64,000 bases of DNA, taken from positions 87,768,619 to 87,832,618 of the forward strand of contig OY970823.1 of NCBI GenBank assembly GCA_963853835.1, in the 5' to 3' direction. The notes under the pieces are model-generated. The model had not been told where the DNA came from. It saw only the letters and a program-made list of their open reading frames with translations, and searched no databases. Position 1 is the stretch's first letter. Each line of letters opens with the position of its first letter. This DNA is from Calendula officinalis. Taxonomy: Eukaryota; Streptophyta; Magnoliopsida; Asterales; Asteraceae. Shown here in pieces: positions 33,420-44,520 of this stretch. Made by a program: the position numbers and the translations under genes.

Positions 33420-34462
33420 ACATTGGTTTGACTATCAACAGGCACACATGGACCATCTAAACCCCCATTATTTAGATTATCAACAGATGTATCTGGACCA
33501 TCAGTACCATTGCCAACACCTTGTTGAGCCCTCCCATCATCATTGGGTACTTGGGAATCACCTTTAGTTTCAAAACTATTAAAAAAATTTATTTGTGACA
33601 AACTATTACTTTCAAGATTACTCTGATTTTCAAGAGACATTTTAAAGGGAAATATACTTTCATAAAACTGAACATCCCTAGAAAACAGAGTAACTTTATT
33701 ATCTAGAGAAAATAATTTGAAACCTTTTTTCTCATTTGAATAACCTAGAAAAACACATTTTTCTGATTTAGAAGCAAACTTATCTGATTCATTTAAAACT
33801 TTTGAAAAACAAAGACAACCGAAACTTCTAAGGTGATTAAGGGGAGGCTGAACATTAAAAACCAACTCATAAGGAGATTTACCATTAAGAACAGAAGAGG
33901 GCAACCTGTTAATCAAATAAGCAGCAGTTAAAACACACTCAGTCCACAAATTAAGAGGAATTCCCCCTTGAAACATAAGAGATCTAGCATAGTTTAAGAG
34001 ATGTCTATGTTTCCTTTCAACTATACCATTCTGCTGAGGTGTATAAGTGCAACTGGTTTGATATAAAATACCATTTTCATTACAAAAAATATTCGTTCTA
34101 TTATTAACAAATTCAGTACCATTATCAGACCTCAGAACTTTTATATTTTTCTGAAATTGATTTTTTAGAAAATTATGAAATACCTGAATATTTGAAAAAA
34201 CTTCTTCTTTTGTTTTTAATAAGAACACCCATACACCCCTAGAATAATCATCAACTACAGTTAAGAAGAACCTATATCCATCTCTACTAGTTATTTTGTA
34301 AGGACCCCATACATCAACATGAATTAATTCACCTATATTATTAGATTTATGGTCACTTAAAGGAAATACTTCCCTAGTTTGTTTAGCCCTATGACATGTT
34401 TCACATGGTGAAACATCAACACTACCTTCTAAATTTATTTTAGGTTTTAACAAATTAATCAC
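33420..34462 (-). pseudogene. Copia integrase core, cut by the gypsy insertion
   Basis: The open frame (read through to 33407 in the inserted LTR) carries the copia integrase. The upstream zinc-binding HNRLGHPADQV lies just beyond an in-frame TGA at about 34493. The Cys pair CETC is at residues 20-23 from the first Met. The catalytic triad is visible as Asp50 (HVDVWGPY), Asp113 (RSDNGTEF) and Glu149 (QQNGIVERKHR), with 35 residues between the last two, the DD35E spacing. It would splice element cDNA into chromosomes. The C-terminal extension (GKSPYELVF, FGCLCF, KCVFLGYS) is present up to the gypsy insertion at 33419. Confidence 0.93.
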
Positions 34463-34627
34463 TTGGTCAGCAGGATGGCCAAGTCTATTGTGTCAGACAA
34501 CTTTAGACACACAACAAGTAGCAACAGTATTAGAAACAACAGAATTTTTACTTACTTCAATTACAAACAAACCACCAGTTTCTTTACCAATCATCACATT
34601 TGTCCTTGTTTTCAAGTCCTGAATATA

Positions 34628-36100
34628 TCAATTATGTTCATCAAAACCAACAAATAGTTTACAGTCTTTAGACACTTTATGAACAGATAACAGATTCACA
34701 CAGTATTCAGGAATTACTAATACATCATACAGGGTAATCTTATCATTTATTACTAGATTTCCAATTTGTTTTATAAAAGCATGTGTTCCATTTGGATGAC
34801 TAACATAAATTTTAAGATCAGAAACCTCAACTATATTAACAAGATTTTTACAAGAGCTAGCCATATGTTGATTAGCTCCTAAGTCAACAATCCATCCATA
34901 TTGGAAATTATCACACTTAAACACAGAATTGGAGCTAAAGAACCTACCAAAGTTAGAGTTAAAAATTTTGCTATTATTTTGAAAATTACCTGCCATATTA
35001 GATTGTAACCCAGAGGAAGAAGAAGATGCATTATTATCTCCAATCAGGTTCAATATTTTTGAAACCTGTTCGTTTGAAAAAAGGACAGAAGAGGAAGTTC
35101 CACTTGAACTCCCTTGTTTATCAGAAACAGAATTATTTGAAAAGTTTTTTGATTTGAAACTACTGTTTGTATTATTAGTATTGTTTGTATTATTAGTCTT
35201 CTTTTTGTAATCAGGTGGATATCCAACCAAATCAAAACACCTATCAACAGTATGACCTAACATGTTACAATTTGTGCATTTAAAGTTTGGATTAGGACTT
35301 CTGTAATTACTTTTACCACTGTTGTTATTATTAAAAAACTTTTTATTATTGTTGTTGTTATTATTATATTGAGAAGAGAAACCAACATTTTGAACTTTAG
35401 TACTACTATCAGACCCTGACCCTTTTCTATGAGACTCTTCCCTAGAAATAATACAATATGCAGTTTTGACATCAGGCAATGGGTCTCTAGTTAACACTAT
35501 ACTTCTAATTGGCATATACACATCATCAAGTCCCATTGAAAATTGCATTAGTTTTAATACTTTGTTATGATTGTTTAAAATATTTGCATTATTACATTCA
35601 CACACATGAACTTCTACCATAGAATCATATTGTTTCCATAATGAATTAAGTTTATGATAGTAGTCAGATATAGGACTCCCATTTTGTTTTACTGAATTAA
35701 TTTGATGATGTAAACTAAACACTATATATCCATCTACTTTATCATATGTTTCTTTCAATTCACTCCAAACAACCCTAGCATGAGTATTAAAGATTTGACC
35801 AGCACATAATTCCTCAGATATAGACCCCAATATCCAGGACAAGACTACAGAATTACACCTATCCCATTGACTAGCCAAAACTTCATTTGTTAAACTTTTA
35901 GTACAAGTTCCATCAATAAAGCCCAATTTATTTTTAGTACCTAGGGCCAACAACATAGACCTACTCCACAAACTGTAATTCTCAGAACCTTTAAGTTTTA
36001 TTGAGATTAAAGGACTACCAGTAGTATCACTGGCATGAAGAAACAACGGGTCACTAAAGTCAAGTTTACTAATAAGAGTAATATCATTTTGGTCTCCCAT
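34628..36100 (-). CDS. Copia gag and N-terminal protease region
   Basis: The start MGDQNDITLISKL (36100) is preferred over the upstream frame extension because it begins the recognisable gag. The N-terminal part, GSENYSLWSRSMLLALGTKN and LGFIDGTC, is typical of copia capsid. Asn-rich linkers flank one CCHC knuckle, CTNCNMLGHTVDRC. The protease region has GWIVDLGANQHM, where the usual active-site D-S/T-G-A reads DLGA, so the catalytic Ser/Thr position is lost. The frame ends at a TGA at 34628 in the protease region, with further coding sequence beyond. Length is about 490 residues. Confidence 0.88.
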   Translation of the reverse strand: MGDQNDITLISKLDFSDPLFLHASDTTGSPLISIKLKGSENYSLWSRSMLLALGTKNKLGFIDGTCTKSLTNEVLASQWDRCNSVVLSWILGSISEELCAGQIFNTHARVVWSELKETYDKVDGYIVFSLHHQINSVKQNGSPISDYYHKLNSLWKQYDSMVEVHVCECNNANILNNHNKVLKLMQFSMGLDDVYMPIRSIVLTRDPLPDVKTAYCIISREESHRKGSGSDSSTKVQNVGFSSQYNNNNNNNKKFFNNNNSGKSNYRSPNPNFKCTNCNMLGHTVDRCFDLVGYPPDYKKKTNNTNNTNNTNSSFKSKNFSNNSVSDKQGSSSGTSSSVLFSNEQVSKILNLIGDNNASSSSSGLQSNMAGNFQNNSKIFNSNFGRFFSSNSVFKCDNFQYGWIVDLGANQHMASSCKNLVNIVEVSDLKIYVSHPNGTHAFIKQIGNLVINDKITLYDVLVIPEYCVNLLSVHKVSKDCKLFVGFDEHN

Positions 36101-36241
36101 ATCTCCACCGAACAGATTGAACATAAACCACACAAGACAAACCAATAACAACAACAGAACCACACAGAAGAAAAAAACAGAACCTACAGAGCAACCAAGA
36201 CAGGGACCAGTTTCCAGAACTCTCTGATGGAGTCTGGACAA

Positions 36242-36764
36242 GTGTTAACTCAGGGCTCTCTCTTCTACAAGATTAGAACCAATAATACAATCACAGAAAA
36301 TGAAACACACAATACAATACAGAATATGCAGTAAACACGAAAAAGAACCTTGTCTATAGGCCAAGTTTTAAGACCTAGGGGCAGTTGATTCCCGTTAAGC
36401 AACGGAAACTCCGGAAACTCCCAGATCCAGGGACTTGCTACAGAATCAAGTGAGATAGAAGACTTACAGAGTAATCCACGCCAGGTTCTGTCTTGAGTTT
36501 AATACGTTGCAGCGGTAACGAACGATACTTTTATTCCTCTGGAACAGCCAAGAGAAAATCGATTTCGAAACCCTAGATCTGACGAGTGACTTGAGATCTT
36601 GAGAGAAGAACTCAACTACAATAAGCCAGATAGAAATCAGGATCGATAGACAGAAACCTCCTGGATCTGGAAATGATATTACGATAAGGCGATTTTCCGA
36701 AACCCTAATTTTCCGACGGACGAAGAACCAAATCGATCTATCGCGATAAAATCCAAAACTTATC
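36242..36764 (-). other. Copia 5' untranslated leader
   Basis: Region between the primer-binding site and the gag start. The open frame at 36464-36796 on the same strand runs into the LTR and has no domain, so it is not called as a gene. Confidence 0.7.
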
Positions 36765-36776
36765 GCTCTAATACCA
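36765..36776 (-). promoter_or_regulatory. Primer-binding site of the copia element
   Basis: TGGTATTAGAGC on the minus strand directly follows the LTR end and differs by one base from the tRNA-iMet complement TGGTATCAGAGC. Confidence 0.93.
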
Positions 36777-37281
36777 TGTAGAAAATCATGATTCAAACAT
36801 TTGGAACACAGATCAACAACAAAACTTACTTTCCATTACTAAAACTCAACCGGTCAATGACCAAAAACAAAACTAAAACCTCTCTACACAAAAAACTCTC
36901 ACTCAACCTACATACTACAAGATCTGAACTTCTTTAGATGTAGAAGATCAAGATCGATTACAACAGAACTACAAACCCTAACTATGAACGAGAGAGAAGA
37001 GAGAGAACCTGTAACACACACAACAAACACATACAGAATAATAGATATTTTCTAATTAGAAAATGTTATATACCTGGCATTTTACCTTCCACCGACTTTC
37101 CCACAATATTACACTTTGAACCCCTGCAATACCAAACATACTCATTTAAAGAACAAATACAACTTTACCTGAATTACCTTTTAACCCCTTATTCTGAACT
37201 AGCCTTACAACCTGATACCTGCACTAACACACTTAACCACAACATTAACTTTCACATTGAATTAACATTATATTTTCAACA
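36777..37281 (-). repeat. Copia 5' LTR
   Basis: 505 bp, about 98 percent identical to the 3' LTR at 27223-27731. The main indel is a 4-bp difference near 36815. Confidence 0.95.
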
Positions 37282-37389
37282 CATTTTAAACAGGCCTAAA
37301 CCCAACCCACCAACCCATTAAAACACAAAGCAAGCAGATAACAAGAAATACTTCCACAATGCCATTCTTCAAATCATAAATCCCCAAAT

Positions 37390-37492
37390 CATGATTACCA
37401 TTAGGAAACAGCTCGAAATCGAGCTAATCCGTTTGATTTTTTTTGCCGAGCATTTCCGGTGGTAATTCCGACCAATCAGCCGAAATCGACAT
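37390..37492 (-). pseudogene. F-box protein remnant
   Basis: An ATG at 37492 (minus strand) opens MSISADWSELPPEMLGK, a typical start of a plant F-box protein, the substrate-recruiting subunit of SCF ubiquitin ligases. After an A-run the family frame appears to shift: in another frame GLARFRAVS follows and then a TAA stop. Nothing of the usual kelch or DUF295 repeats is seen, and the layered transposon block begins about 90 bp downstream. The 5' flank (37500-37545) contains AAACCCTAATTTCTAGGG, common in plant 5' leaders. It is most likely a truncated pseudogene. Confidence 0.5.
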
Positions 37493-38793
37493 CTTTTTTG
37501 CTTCTTCTGTTAAAACCCTAATTTCTAGGGTTTCATAAAAAAGGTGCGAAATTGGCGAAACTCAAAATCAAAACAAAAATGAAAATTGAAGGCAGAATCA
37601 GATAATTTCCAGCTCCTATTGAACCATGGTAATAGGAATTTGGATAATACAATCTAGGTTGATGGAATTAGGGAGTACCTGATCATATTTCGATTGGATT
37701 GGGAGGAAGAAAAACGAAGACATTGTGATTGTGTGAAACGGATTAAATGAAAAAATATGTTGCGAAAACATGTTCATTTACGTCAAGTACATTGTCATTG
37801 TGTGAATGTTACTATTATCGCATCGAGCAACTCATGCTCAGTATTTATCGAGTTCGAATCCGACTACAAACAAGCTTTTGTTGGGTTTGAACTCTCTACT
37901 AGATTTTGTCAAATGAATATTATGTTAGTTGACACTAAAACTAACAATAATATCCTTTGAGAAATGATATTTAGTCATACTATTTGGACATATTAATGAC
38001 TTACGAAACTTTTTAGACTTACTTTCGTTTTATAGCTTTGAAAAAGGAAAGATGTACCAAACTAAATATACAACTCTGTTTACGTTGCTATAACGACTTT
38101 AAAAAAAAAATATTTGTTGACTTTTCTTGGGTGGCCGAACTTCGCTCCTGTTTTCGCGACTTAACAAATACCATGGTCTTTTCCGAACTTTCCATTGACA
38201 ATGTGGTAAATGTTTACTCATATAACAATCAAAACGGTGACGTATAAGAAGTTATTCGGTAGCTCTTATCAGTAGGCGTAGAGCAATCCCAACAGTAGAC
38301 TTCGGTTTACTTCCCAATCCAATCGAAGGCATCTTAACATTGACACGCCCCTTCGTTTTGATGTCTTCGGTTGATTAATTCGCTTATCCGAATAGTTGAG
38401 TTGCTGAATTGTGAGGGCCATATCAATTTGTGTGTATATTTTTTGTAATGATATGCCCAAAAAACTGAAAAGAAGGTATATTGTTGGCATGAGTATGTCA
38501 GTTGTAGTTTGAGCTGACGTATCGATGGTATGACAAAAAGTAAATGTGTAAGTTTTATTCACTGTTGGGAGCAGTCTTATTATGAACAGAACATGCAATT
38601 GTTGAGTTAGCACAGACGCGATCAGATGTTTATTTACCGGGCAAGAAAAAAAAAAGTTTAGTCCTGAATAATCTCCATTATTTAATGGGCTCATATTTAA
38701 GACCTTGATGATATAGAAATAACTAAAACATATATATAGGGATAAACAAAATGAATTAATTCAAAGAAGTGTATAGTTTGTAATCAAGCGATA
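37493..38793. other. F-box 5' flank and intergenic DNA
   Basis: Apart from the 5' leader-like segment noted for the F-box remnant, no gene is supported. The open frames at 37757-38247 (plus) and 38269-38694 (minus) have no recognisable domains. Confidence 0.35.
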
Positions 38794-38801
38794 CGTATAA
38801 G

Positions 38802-39336
38802 CAGGGGCGGACCTTAGTGGTGTCCGGAGGGTCTCGTATTATCCCTTAATTTTCGACTAGAATTATAATATTTTCACACTAAAATAAACTATATGTCGGC
38901 ACTACCCATAAAAAAGCGTTCGGATACCCTTCACTTATAATTTCAGCAAAAAAGTAGTCTAAACTTGAAAGTCCTAAATTGGTTTAGATTATTAAGTAGC
39001 TCAAATTTTAATTTAATATAATAAATAAAGTTCACTTTCAAACTTTATGATAATTTGAACAAAAAAACTCAATACCCTTTTTATCTCTCTATTGGAATAA
39101 TCAAAAACATGTCAAACAATAGAAACAAACTAATTTGTAGTGTAAAAAAAAATAACTTATGGTGGTTACGGATGTAAATGTAATGACTCGTTTTCGGAAA
39201 ACAGGTCAACGAAGAAGACAACATTAAAATGTAGTATATAGTTTGTCGTTTTGTAATGTTTAATTAACTTGTGTTTTAATATTTACGTTGGAAAAGAATA
39301 TGTTATCCCTAAACATTCGGTCTGGGTCCGCCACTG
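38802..39336. mobile_element. hAT-like MITE (CAGGGGCGGACC ends)
   Basis: Ends CAGGGGCGGACC and GGTCCGCCACTG are inverted repeats, with a perfect 8-bp TSD CGTATAAG at 38794-38801 and 39337-39344. The 535-bp interior has no transposase. Confidence 0.92.
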
Positions 39337-39344
39337 CGTATAAG

Positions 39345-40020
39345 ATGTTGAAAGATGTATACATTCATTCTTTCAAGTTGCGATGTGATTAACATTTTGT
39401 ATATTCTTAATATAACAATTTACGTTTTGTGGCTACTCATATTATTGAGGATTTTTAGGCGTCTTTCTATACCAGGGTGAAATTTAGGGGAAATTGCAAT
39501 AATTTTTATGATTTGATTTGGAGTTGTAATCCTTTAGATCTTTTATAATTTTCTTTTATGTTTTGGGTTTTCGGTTGAGGATGATAACTTTAATGAAGCT
39601 CTAGATTGATCTCCCTTTTGATGTCCAAATTTTTTTTACATAATATTAATAGGTAGGTAGGAGTTGGTGCATCACCATCATAGTAACAAATTCGTCATCC
39701 CTCTTCATCATTCCCATCTTGAAACTCTCACACAACTCACAATTCCCCCACCATCCAAATTATTTGCTTTTCTTTTTCCCAAAAAACAAAAAACTCCATG
39801 CCCCCTCTCCTCCTCTGTCATCATTGCATGTAAACCCATGGATACTTTCTTTTATCTCGTAGACTGCTTTTTATAAATCAAACATTAGTGTAGATCAACT
39901 AACCATCAAAAGAATTTTTGGGTTTTACCTTCACAAGGTTTCAGGTTCGATTTTCTTTTGTTCCGATTTAGTTTTTACGAATCTATAAGTTTTAATTTAT
40001 ACTTAAAGTATCAAATTACG
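39345..40020. other. Intergenic DNA, no gene seen
   Basis: A His/Pro-rich plus-strand open frame at 39664-39876 is not recognised and is not called. Confidence 0.35.
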
Positions 40021-41290
40021 CATGTGTTAACTGAATCGAGAACTGACCAGAAGCGAAGAACTGAACCGGACCAGACAGAGATGTACGATTTGATTCTCGG
40101 TTCTAATTTTGATGTAGACTAAGTAACGATAGTATAGATTAGACCGTTGATTCAAAGAAATACCGAATTAATCTAATCAAAAGCACGTTGATTTGAGAAT
40201 ACCGTGGAAATGACTTTCAAATTCTATTCAACACAAACAACAATTTTGGAGAGAAAACTAAAATTATGTAAAAACTTCAACGGATAATTCCAATGAACAA
40301 AATACACTTTAAATATGGCCCAAGTTTTCGAATGGGTCAAAACGACAAACGAACCATAAACTGGGTCTAAACAAAGTTCATAAAAATAAAGAAAAACTCT
40401 AAATGCAAATAAAAAACAACGTTTTTGGGATGAGAAGTTAGATAAACCGCCTACAGCTGTTTATCACGCCGTAGCCTTCGTCTCGAGCTTTTGACGGGTC
40501 ATAGGCCTGAAACGGAGACTCGGACCAGACAGAGATGTACGATTTGATTCTCGGTTCTAATTTTGATGTAGACTAAGTAACGATAGTATAGATTAGACCG
40601 TTGATTCAAAGAAATACCGAATTAATCTAATCAAAAGCACGTTGATTTGAGAATACCGTGGAAATGACTTTCAAATTCTATTCAACACAAACAACAATTT
40701 TGGAGAGAAAACTAAAATTATGTAAAAACTTCAACGGATAATTCCAATGAACAAAATACACTTTAAATATGGCCCAAGTTTTCGAATGGGTCAAAACGAC
40801 AAACGAACCATAAACTGGGTCTAAACAAAGTTCATAAAAATAAAGAAAAACTCTAAATGCAAATAAAAAACAACGTTTTTGGGATGAGAAGTTAGATAAA
40901 CCGCCTACAGCTGTTTATCACGCCGTAGCCTTCGTCTCGAGCTTTTGACGGGTCATAGGCCTGAAACGGAGACTCGGACCAAAAGTTATGGCATTTTTAG
41001 TTGAGCCCCTTTTATACCACGATCTTGGGCTTCCATAAACATAAGGTTCTGCTCTTCTATTATTAGGCCTACATCAAATTTTCATTAAAATTTGTTTCTT
41101 GGGTCAGTCGAAACGGGTAAAAATCAATAGAAAAGTCGTAGAAATTTCGTCGATTCTCAGTCGGTTCAGGCCAATTCTCGCTCCGGTCCGGTTCAATAAT
41201 TCCGCACGACATCGGTTGGGTTCGCGGTGCGATCAAAATCATTTTCTTGATTCTGAGTTCTGAGTTCGGTTCAATTCTATCCCTATCTCA
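40021..41290. repeat. hAT-like relic with internal tandem duplication
   Basis: The flanks hold ACTGAATCGAGAACTGACC and, at the right, CCGGTTCAATAATTCC and TCGGTTCAATTCTATCCCTA, typical of hAT-like subterminal repeats and a TAGGGATAGAATTGAACC end. The ends and TSD are unclear. Most of its length is the 454-bp tandem duplication. Confidence 0.4.
40067..40974. repeat. Two 454-bp tandem copies, apparently identical
   Basis: CGGACCAGACAGAGATGTAC at 40067 recurs at 40521, and the following 440 bases read identically. A third partial CGGACCA lies at 40975-40981 directly after copy 2, so the junction carries a 7-bp microhomology. This points to a very recent unequal exchange or replication slippage, or to an assembly duplication. 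Confidence 0.93.
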
Positions 41291-42177
41291 AACTAAGATT
41301 TCTCCAGAATTTCCTTTTAACCCACCATAAATAAGCTAAACGCCTTAACCAATTAAACAAAGTAACAAACCCTATATTTTAACCTTAGTGTTTTGATCTC
41401 TAAAGTCAACATGCTACAAAGTTCTGAATCATTTACCTTGTGGAGTTGTGGTTGTTTATTTATTGAAAATGTATTTGATCTTTTTATGTTTGTTTTAAGT
41501 TAATCCATCACAATTAACATTATGACCATGTTGATTTATAAATGGACAGTAAGTGTATGACTGTCATATGTCAGCTTAGGGGTGTAACTACTTCAAATTA
41601 ATATACCAAGGGGAATAAAATGTTAATTTGGAAAGTGTTACATTAAATGAGTCAGTGGACATTAATTAGAATAGTGGATAATTATTTTTTTCTTTTTGAA
41701 TGACAACAAAGATAAATTGAGAGAGTTTAGGTATATGATAGTCATATATTCATTTTTTCACTTTATAAATTATATCTTTCTAATAAGAGAATAAACAAAC
41801 ATAAAGACATTAACCCCCTTAAATCGTACACGATAATTATATAAACGACAAATGGATTTACAAGACGCAACTCGCAAGCATTTTCCATCATGATTATTCT
41901 ATTTATAAAACGAGATAAACGACTTTATACTTTAAAAGAACACAAAAGTAATGTTTTATACTAAACAAAATGATAAGGATTCATGGCCATGCAATTCTCA
42001 AGAAAGCTTTTGCATTACATGATGATGAAGTAGTCCCCGTTTGATTTAATTAGTAGTGCGATGCGAGTTTGAATTGTTAGATCAATTAGATATGTGTATT
42101 TCACGTGTCTAACCATATGATTGTAATACATGGAAATTGATTGGATAATATGAAAACAGAAAATTAAATAATCAGTA
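41291..42177. other. Intergenic DNA, no gene seen
   Basis: AT-rich, with no domain-bearing frame or clear element ends. Confidence 0.4.
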
Positions 42178-42507
42178 GAGCATTAGGTGTGGTGGTTTGG
42201 GGTCGGATGTCATCTCCGCGCCACCTATTCGTCACATCATTATTTCACATTTCACATTCAAAACCCCTAAATATCCCTCTACCATCACTAACCAATAATA
42301 CTCCTTTAAAAAAATAAAAACCATTAAAAAATTATAATCTCTCTCCTCCCATTGGTCCATAATACCATCTCTCCTCACATTGGCTCGTGGGCTACGCCAC
42401 CCATCCGACTTAGGGTCTCACTCACACAGCGCGCGGTGTGGTGGCTTGGGTCGAAAGCTGAGGTGGCGTCCGACTTGGGGTTTCACTCGTTATCACACCC
42501 CTTGCTC
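42178..42507. repeat. MITE-like repeat (family X relative, copy 2)
   Basis: The left end AGAGCATTAGGTGTGGTGG and the complement of the right end AGAGCAAGGGGTGTGATAA are imperfect inverted repeats. The interior holds TCTCCGCGCCACCTATTCG, close to the CTCTGCGCCACATC block of copies at 25905 and 62381. No clean TSD. Confidence 0.5.
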
Positions 42508-42972
42508 TATATAAGTGCATACACAAAGTAGACACATAACATGTTTTCCGGTATTTTATGTATATATGCTTACATACATGGATGTAAATTTACATATTAC
42601 ATCAAGTGGAAGATGTATACATACATTACTTCACACTTCATGATCAAAAGATGTAAACTTTTATGTGTGTATATATGCATACATACATGTATTTATAGGT
42701 TAGAAGAGAATATAATCTACAATAAATTACAGTTTAAATTTATTTTGAAAAAAAATAGAGAGATGTCAATTATTAATTAAATATATATGATTTTTCTAAC
42801 ATACATTTAATGAGGCTGTAATTATCATTTAAACACAAAATTAAATTCAATGCTTCTTTTAAAATGGTAGGTTGTAGAATACATTGATATCATTCAATAC
42901 ATATTTAGGAAATGACCGCCTCAATAAATGCACATTATCATATGTCCTAGAGGGCATACGTTAGAAAAATCC
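42508..42972. other. Intergenic DNA, no gene seen
   Basis: Contains repeated TACATACATG-type words (42570-42690). The short open frame here is not recognised. Confidence 0.35.
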
Positions 42973-42980
42973 TATATAAT

Positions 42981-43623
42981 CAATGTTTTAAAACCCGTAT
43001 TTTGAATCGGACCGACCAACACTTCAAATATGGTCGGACCGGTCGAACCGGATGAACCGGTTGGTTCAACCGGCTAACAAAATTGTTGCATAGTTATGAT
43101 GTAAAAATCATGTGAACGATGTATATTGAATAATATAAAGACAATATGTAATAAAAATAGATAAATTACCTCTAAAATTTGAAAATTACAAGTTAAAAAT
43201 GAAAACTAATAATAAAAGTTGACAGATCAGTTGATTTCGAGTTTTGAGTTTATAGAACAATAACAATCAAATTAATAATAAAAGACAGAAATAAACAAAA
43301 TTCATAAATTTCCATCCCACATTGCTGTGGGAGGAAAAATGTTTGCACCTAGCTGCTTATATAATTCACACATGCAGCAGCCAAAGTCTCCAACTCAACA
43401 GGTCTCTTTGGTTTGATTAATTTGAGATTCAAGTTATGACCCGGTTTTAAAAGCTGGTTTAACCCGCTTTTTTACGCCGGTTCAACCCGGTTTATTAGAA
43501 AACCGGGCGGTTCATTCCGGCCCAATTTTTACTTGTTGGCCCGGTGGTATTGGACCGGCTATTCCTTTGTTTTCCGGTTGGACCGGTCCGACCGGCCGGT
43601 CCGACCCGGTCGTTAAAACACTG
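42981..43623. mobile_element. hAT-like element (CAATGTTTTAAAACC family)
   Basis: Ends CAATGTTTTAAAACCCG and CGTTAAAACACTG, with a perfect 8-bp TSD TATATAAT at 42973-42980 and 43624-43631. Subterminal AACCGGTTGGTTCAACCGG and GGACCGGTCCGACCGGCCGG repeats flank an AT-rich core. Confidence 0.9.
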
Positions 43624-43631
43624 TATATAAT

Positions 43632-44108
43632 ATAGTAGTATCTAGTAATGGTATTAAGAAATGGTAAATCCAATGAAAATTGAGAGGATAGTGAAAAATG
43701 CAAAACATGCACATGACGCAATAAATGGATTAAGCATATAGTAGTTAAGTTTTTAATTTATATCTCTATCATTATTCTAAAATAACCTATAATAATATTT
43801 CTGATAAATAAATTTATTATTCATTAATTGTTCATAGTAGTATTTTTTTTTTCCTTCATGAATAATTTTCCTTGCAAATTTTAGTGATACAAATATATTA
43901 GTTTATAAATATGATATGTATCTTTACATACTCGTTACGAAGCGTGGACACCCACATTTTTAAGTATACAAGGGATATTCAAACGTACATATATGTATTT
44001 TAAGTTATTTCATCTCTTTTAAGAATATAAACTTTAAAAAACAGCTTACCACATTCAAATCTTCACATCAAATTTATATAATTTTTAGTTTATGAATATA
44101 TCTTATTA
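43632..44108. other. Intergenic DNA, no gene seen
   Basis: AT-rich; nothing to annotate. Confidence 0.4.
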
Positions 44109-44304
44109 CTCCCTCCGTCCCACTTTAATTGTCCACTACAAAAAAGCACACAGTTTAAGAAAAGTGCATTAATTATATATGTCACCAATCAAATTTTCTA
44201 TTTCCCACTTAAATGTTTTTTAATTGGTTGAAATTTAGTAAATGACACTGTTTGTGGGACAAACTAAAATATTATACTGGACATTTAAAATGAGAGGGAG
44301 GGAG
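44109..44304. mobile_element. Stowaway-like MITE (CTCCCTCCGTCCCA type)
   Basis: Ends CTCCCTCCGTCCCACTTTAA and the complement ending AGAGGGAGGGAG, flanked by TA at 44107-44108 and 44305-44306. It is 196 bp and of a different subfamily from the CTTCCTCCGATTC copies. Confidence 0.88.
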
Positions 44305-44382
44305 TACTATATAAAGCATTTAGGTCTACCCCTTTAGGCAAGTTTAATGAGCCCCTTAAACTTGATTTTAAGGACCTTTCCA

Positions 44383-44520
44383 CTTTTGTTAGTTAGTTCT
44401 CTACCTTAAAAAAATAAATCACAGCTAATAAGATTCGAACCCAAGACCTCTCCTAACTTATCACTATGTGTTAACCACTTGCTATACATTACACTTTGGT
44501 AACACCACTCACACTTAATA
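44383..44520 (-). repeat. Decayed tRNA-derived SINE
   Basis: On the minus strand a box A-like TAGCAAGTGGTTAACACATA precedes a box B-like GGGTTCGAATC. Boundaries are approximate. Confidence 0.45.

Larger units (their letters stand above)
27223..37281 (-). mobile_element. Ty1/copia LTR retrotransposon, interrupted and mutated
   Basis: Full-length layout on the minus strand: 5' LTR 36777-37281, primer-binding site 36765-36776, gag, protease, integrase, reverse transcriptase, RNase H, polypurine tract, 3' LTR 27223-27731. A perfect 5-bp TSD CATTT lies at 27218-27222 and 37282-37286. Integrase before reverse transcriptase is the copia order. The two LTRs (505 and 509 bp) differ by 8 substitutions and one 4-bp indel by my count, about 1.6 percent, so insertion was fairly recent. 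A gypsy-type element (29515-33419) sits between the integrase and reverse transcriptase regions. Several in-frame stops and one frameshift mean it cannot move on its own. Confidence 0.95.
26940..37298. mobile_element. hAT-like MITE split by the copia element
   Basis: Outer ends are TAGGCCTATGTGCGGTCCAA (26940) and the complement of TAGGCCTGTTTAAAATGGAC (ending 37298). A perfect 8-bp TSD AACCCAAC lies at 26932-26939 and 37299-37306. Its left 283 bp carry AACCGAACCGAGAAC subterminal repeats. Without the copia insertion and one CATTT the element is only about 300 bp. Confidence 0.88.

Noticed and set aside
36464..36796. 110-residue ORF on the minus strand
   Set aside because: It spans the copia leader and runs into the LTR; no domain.
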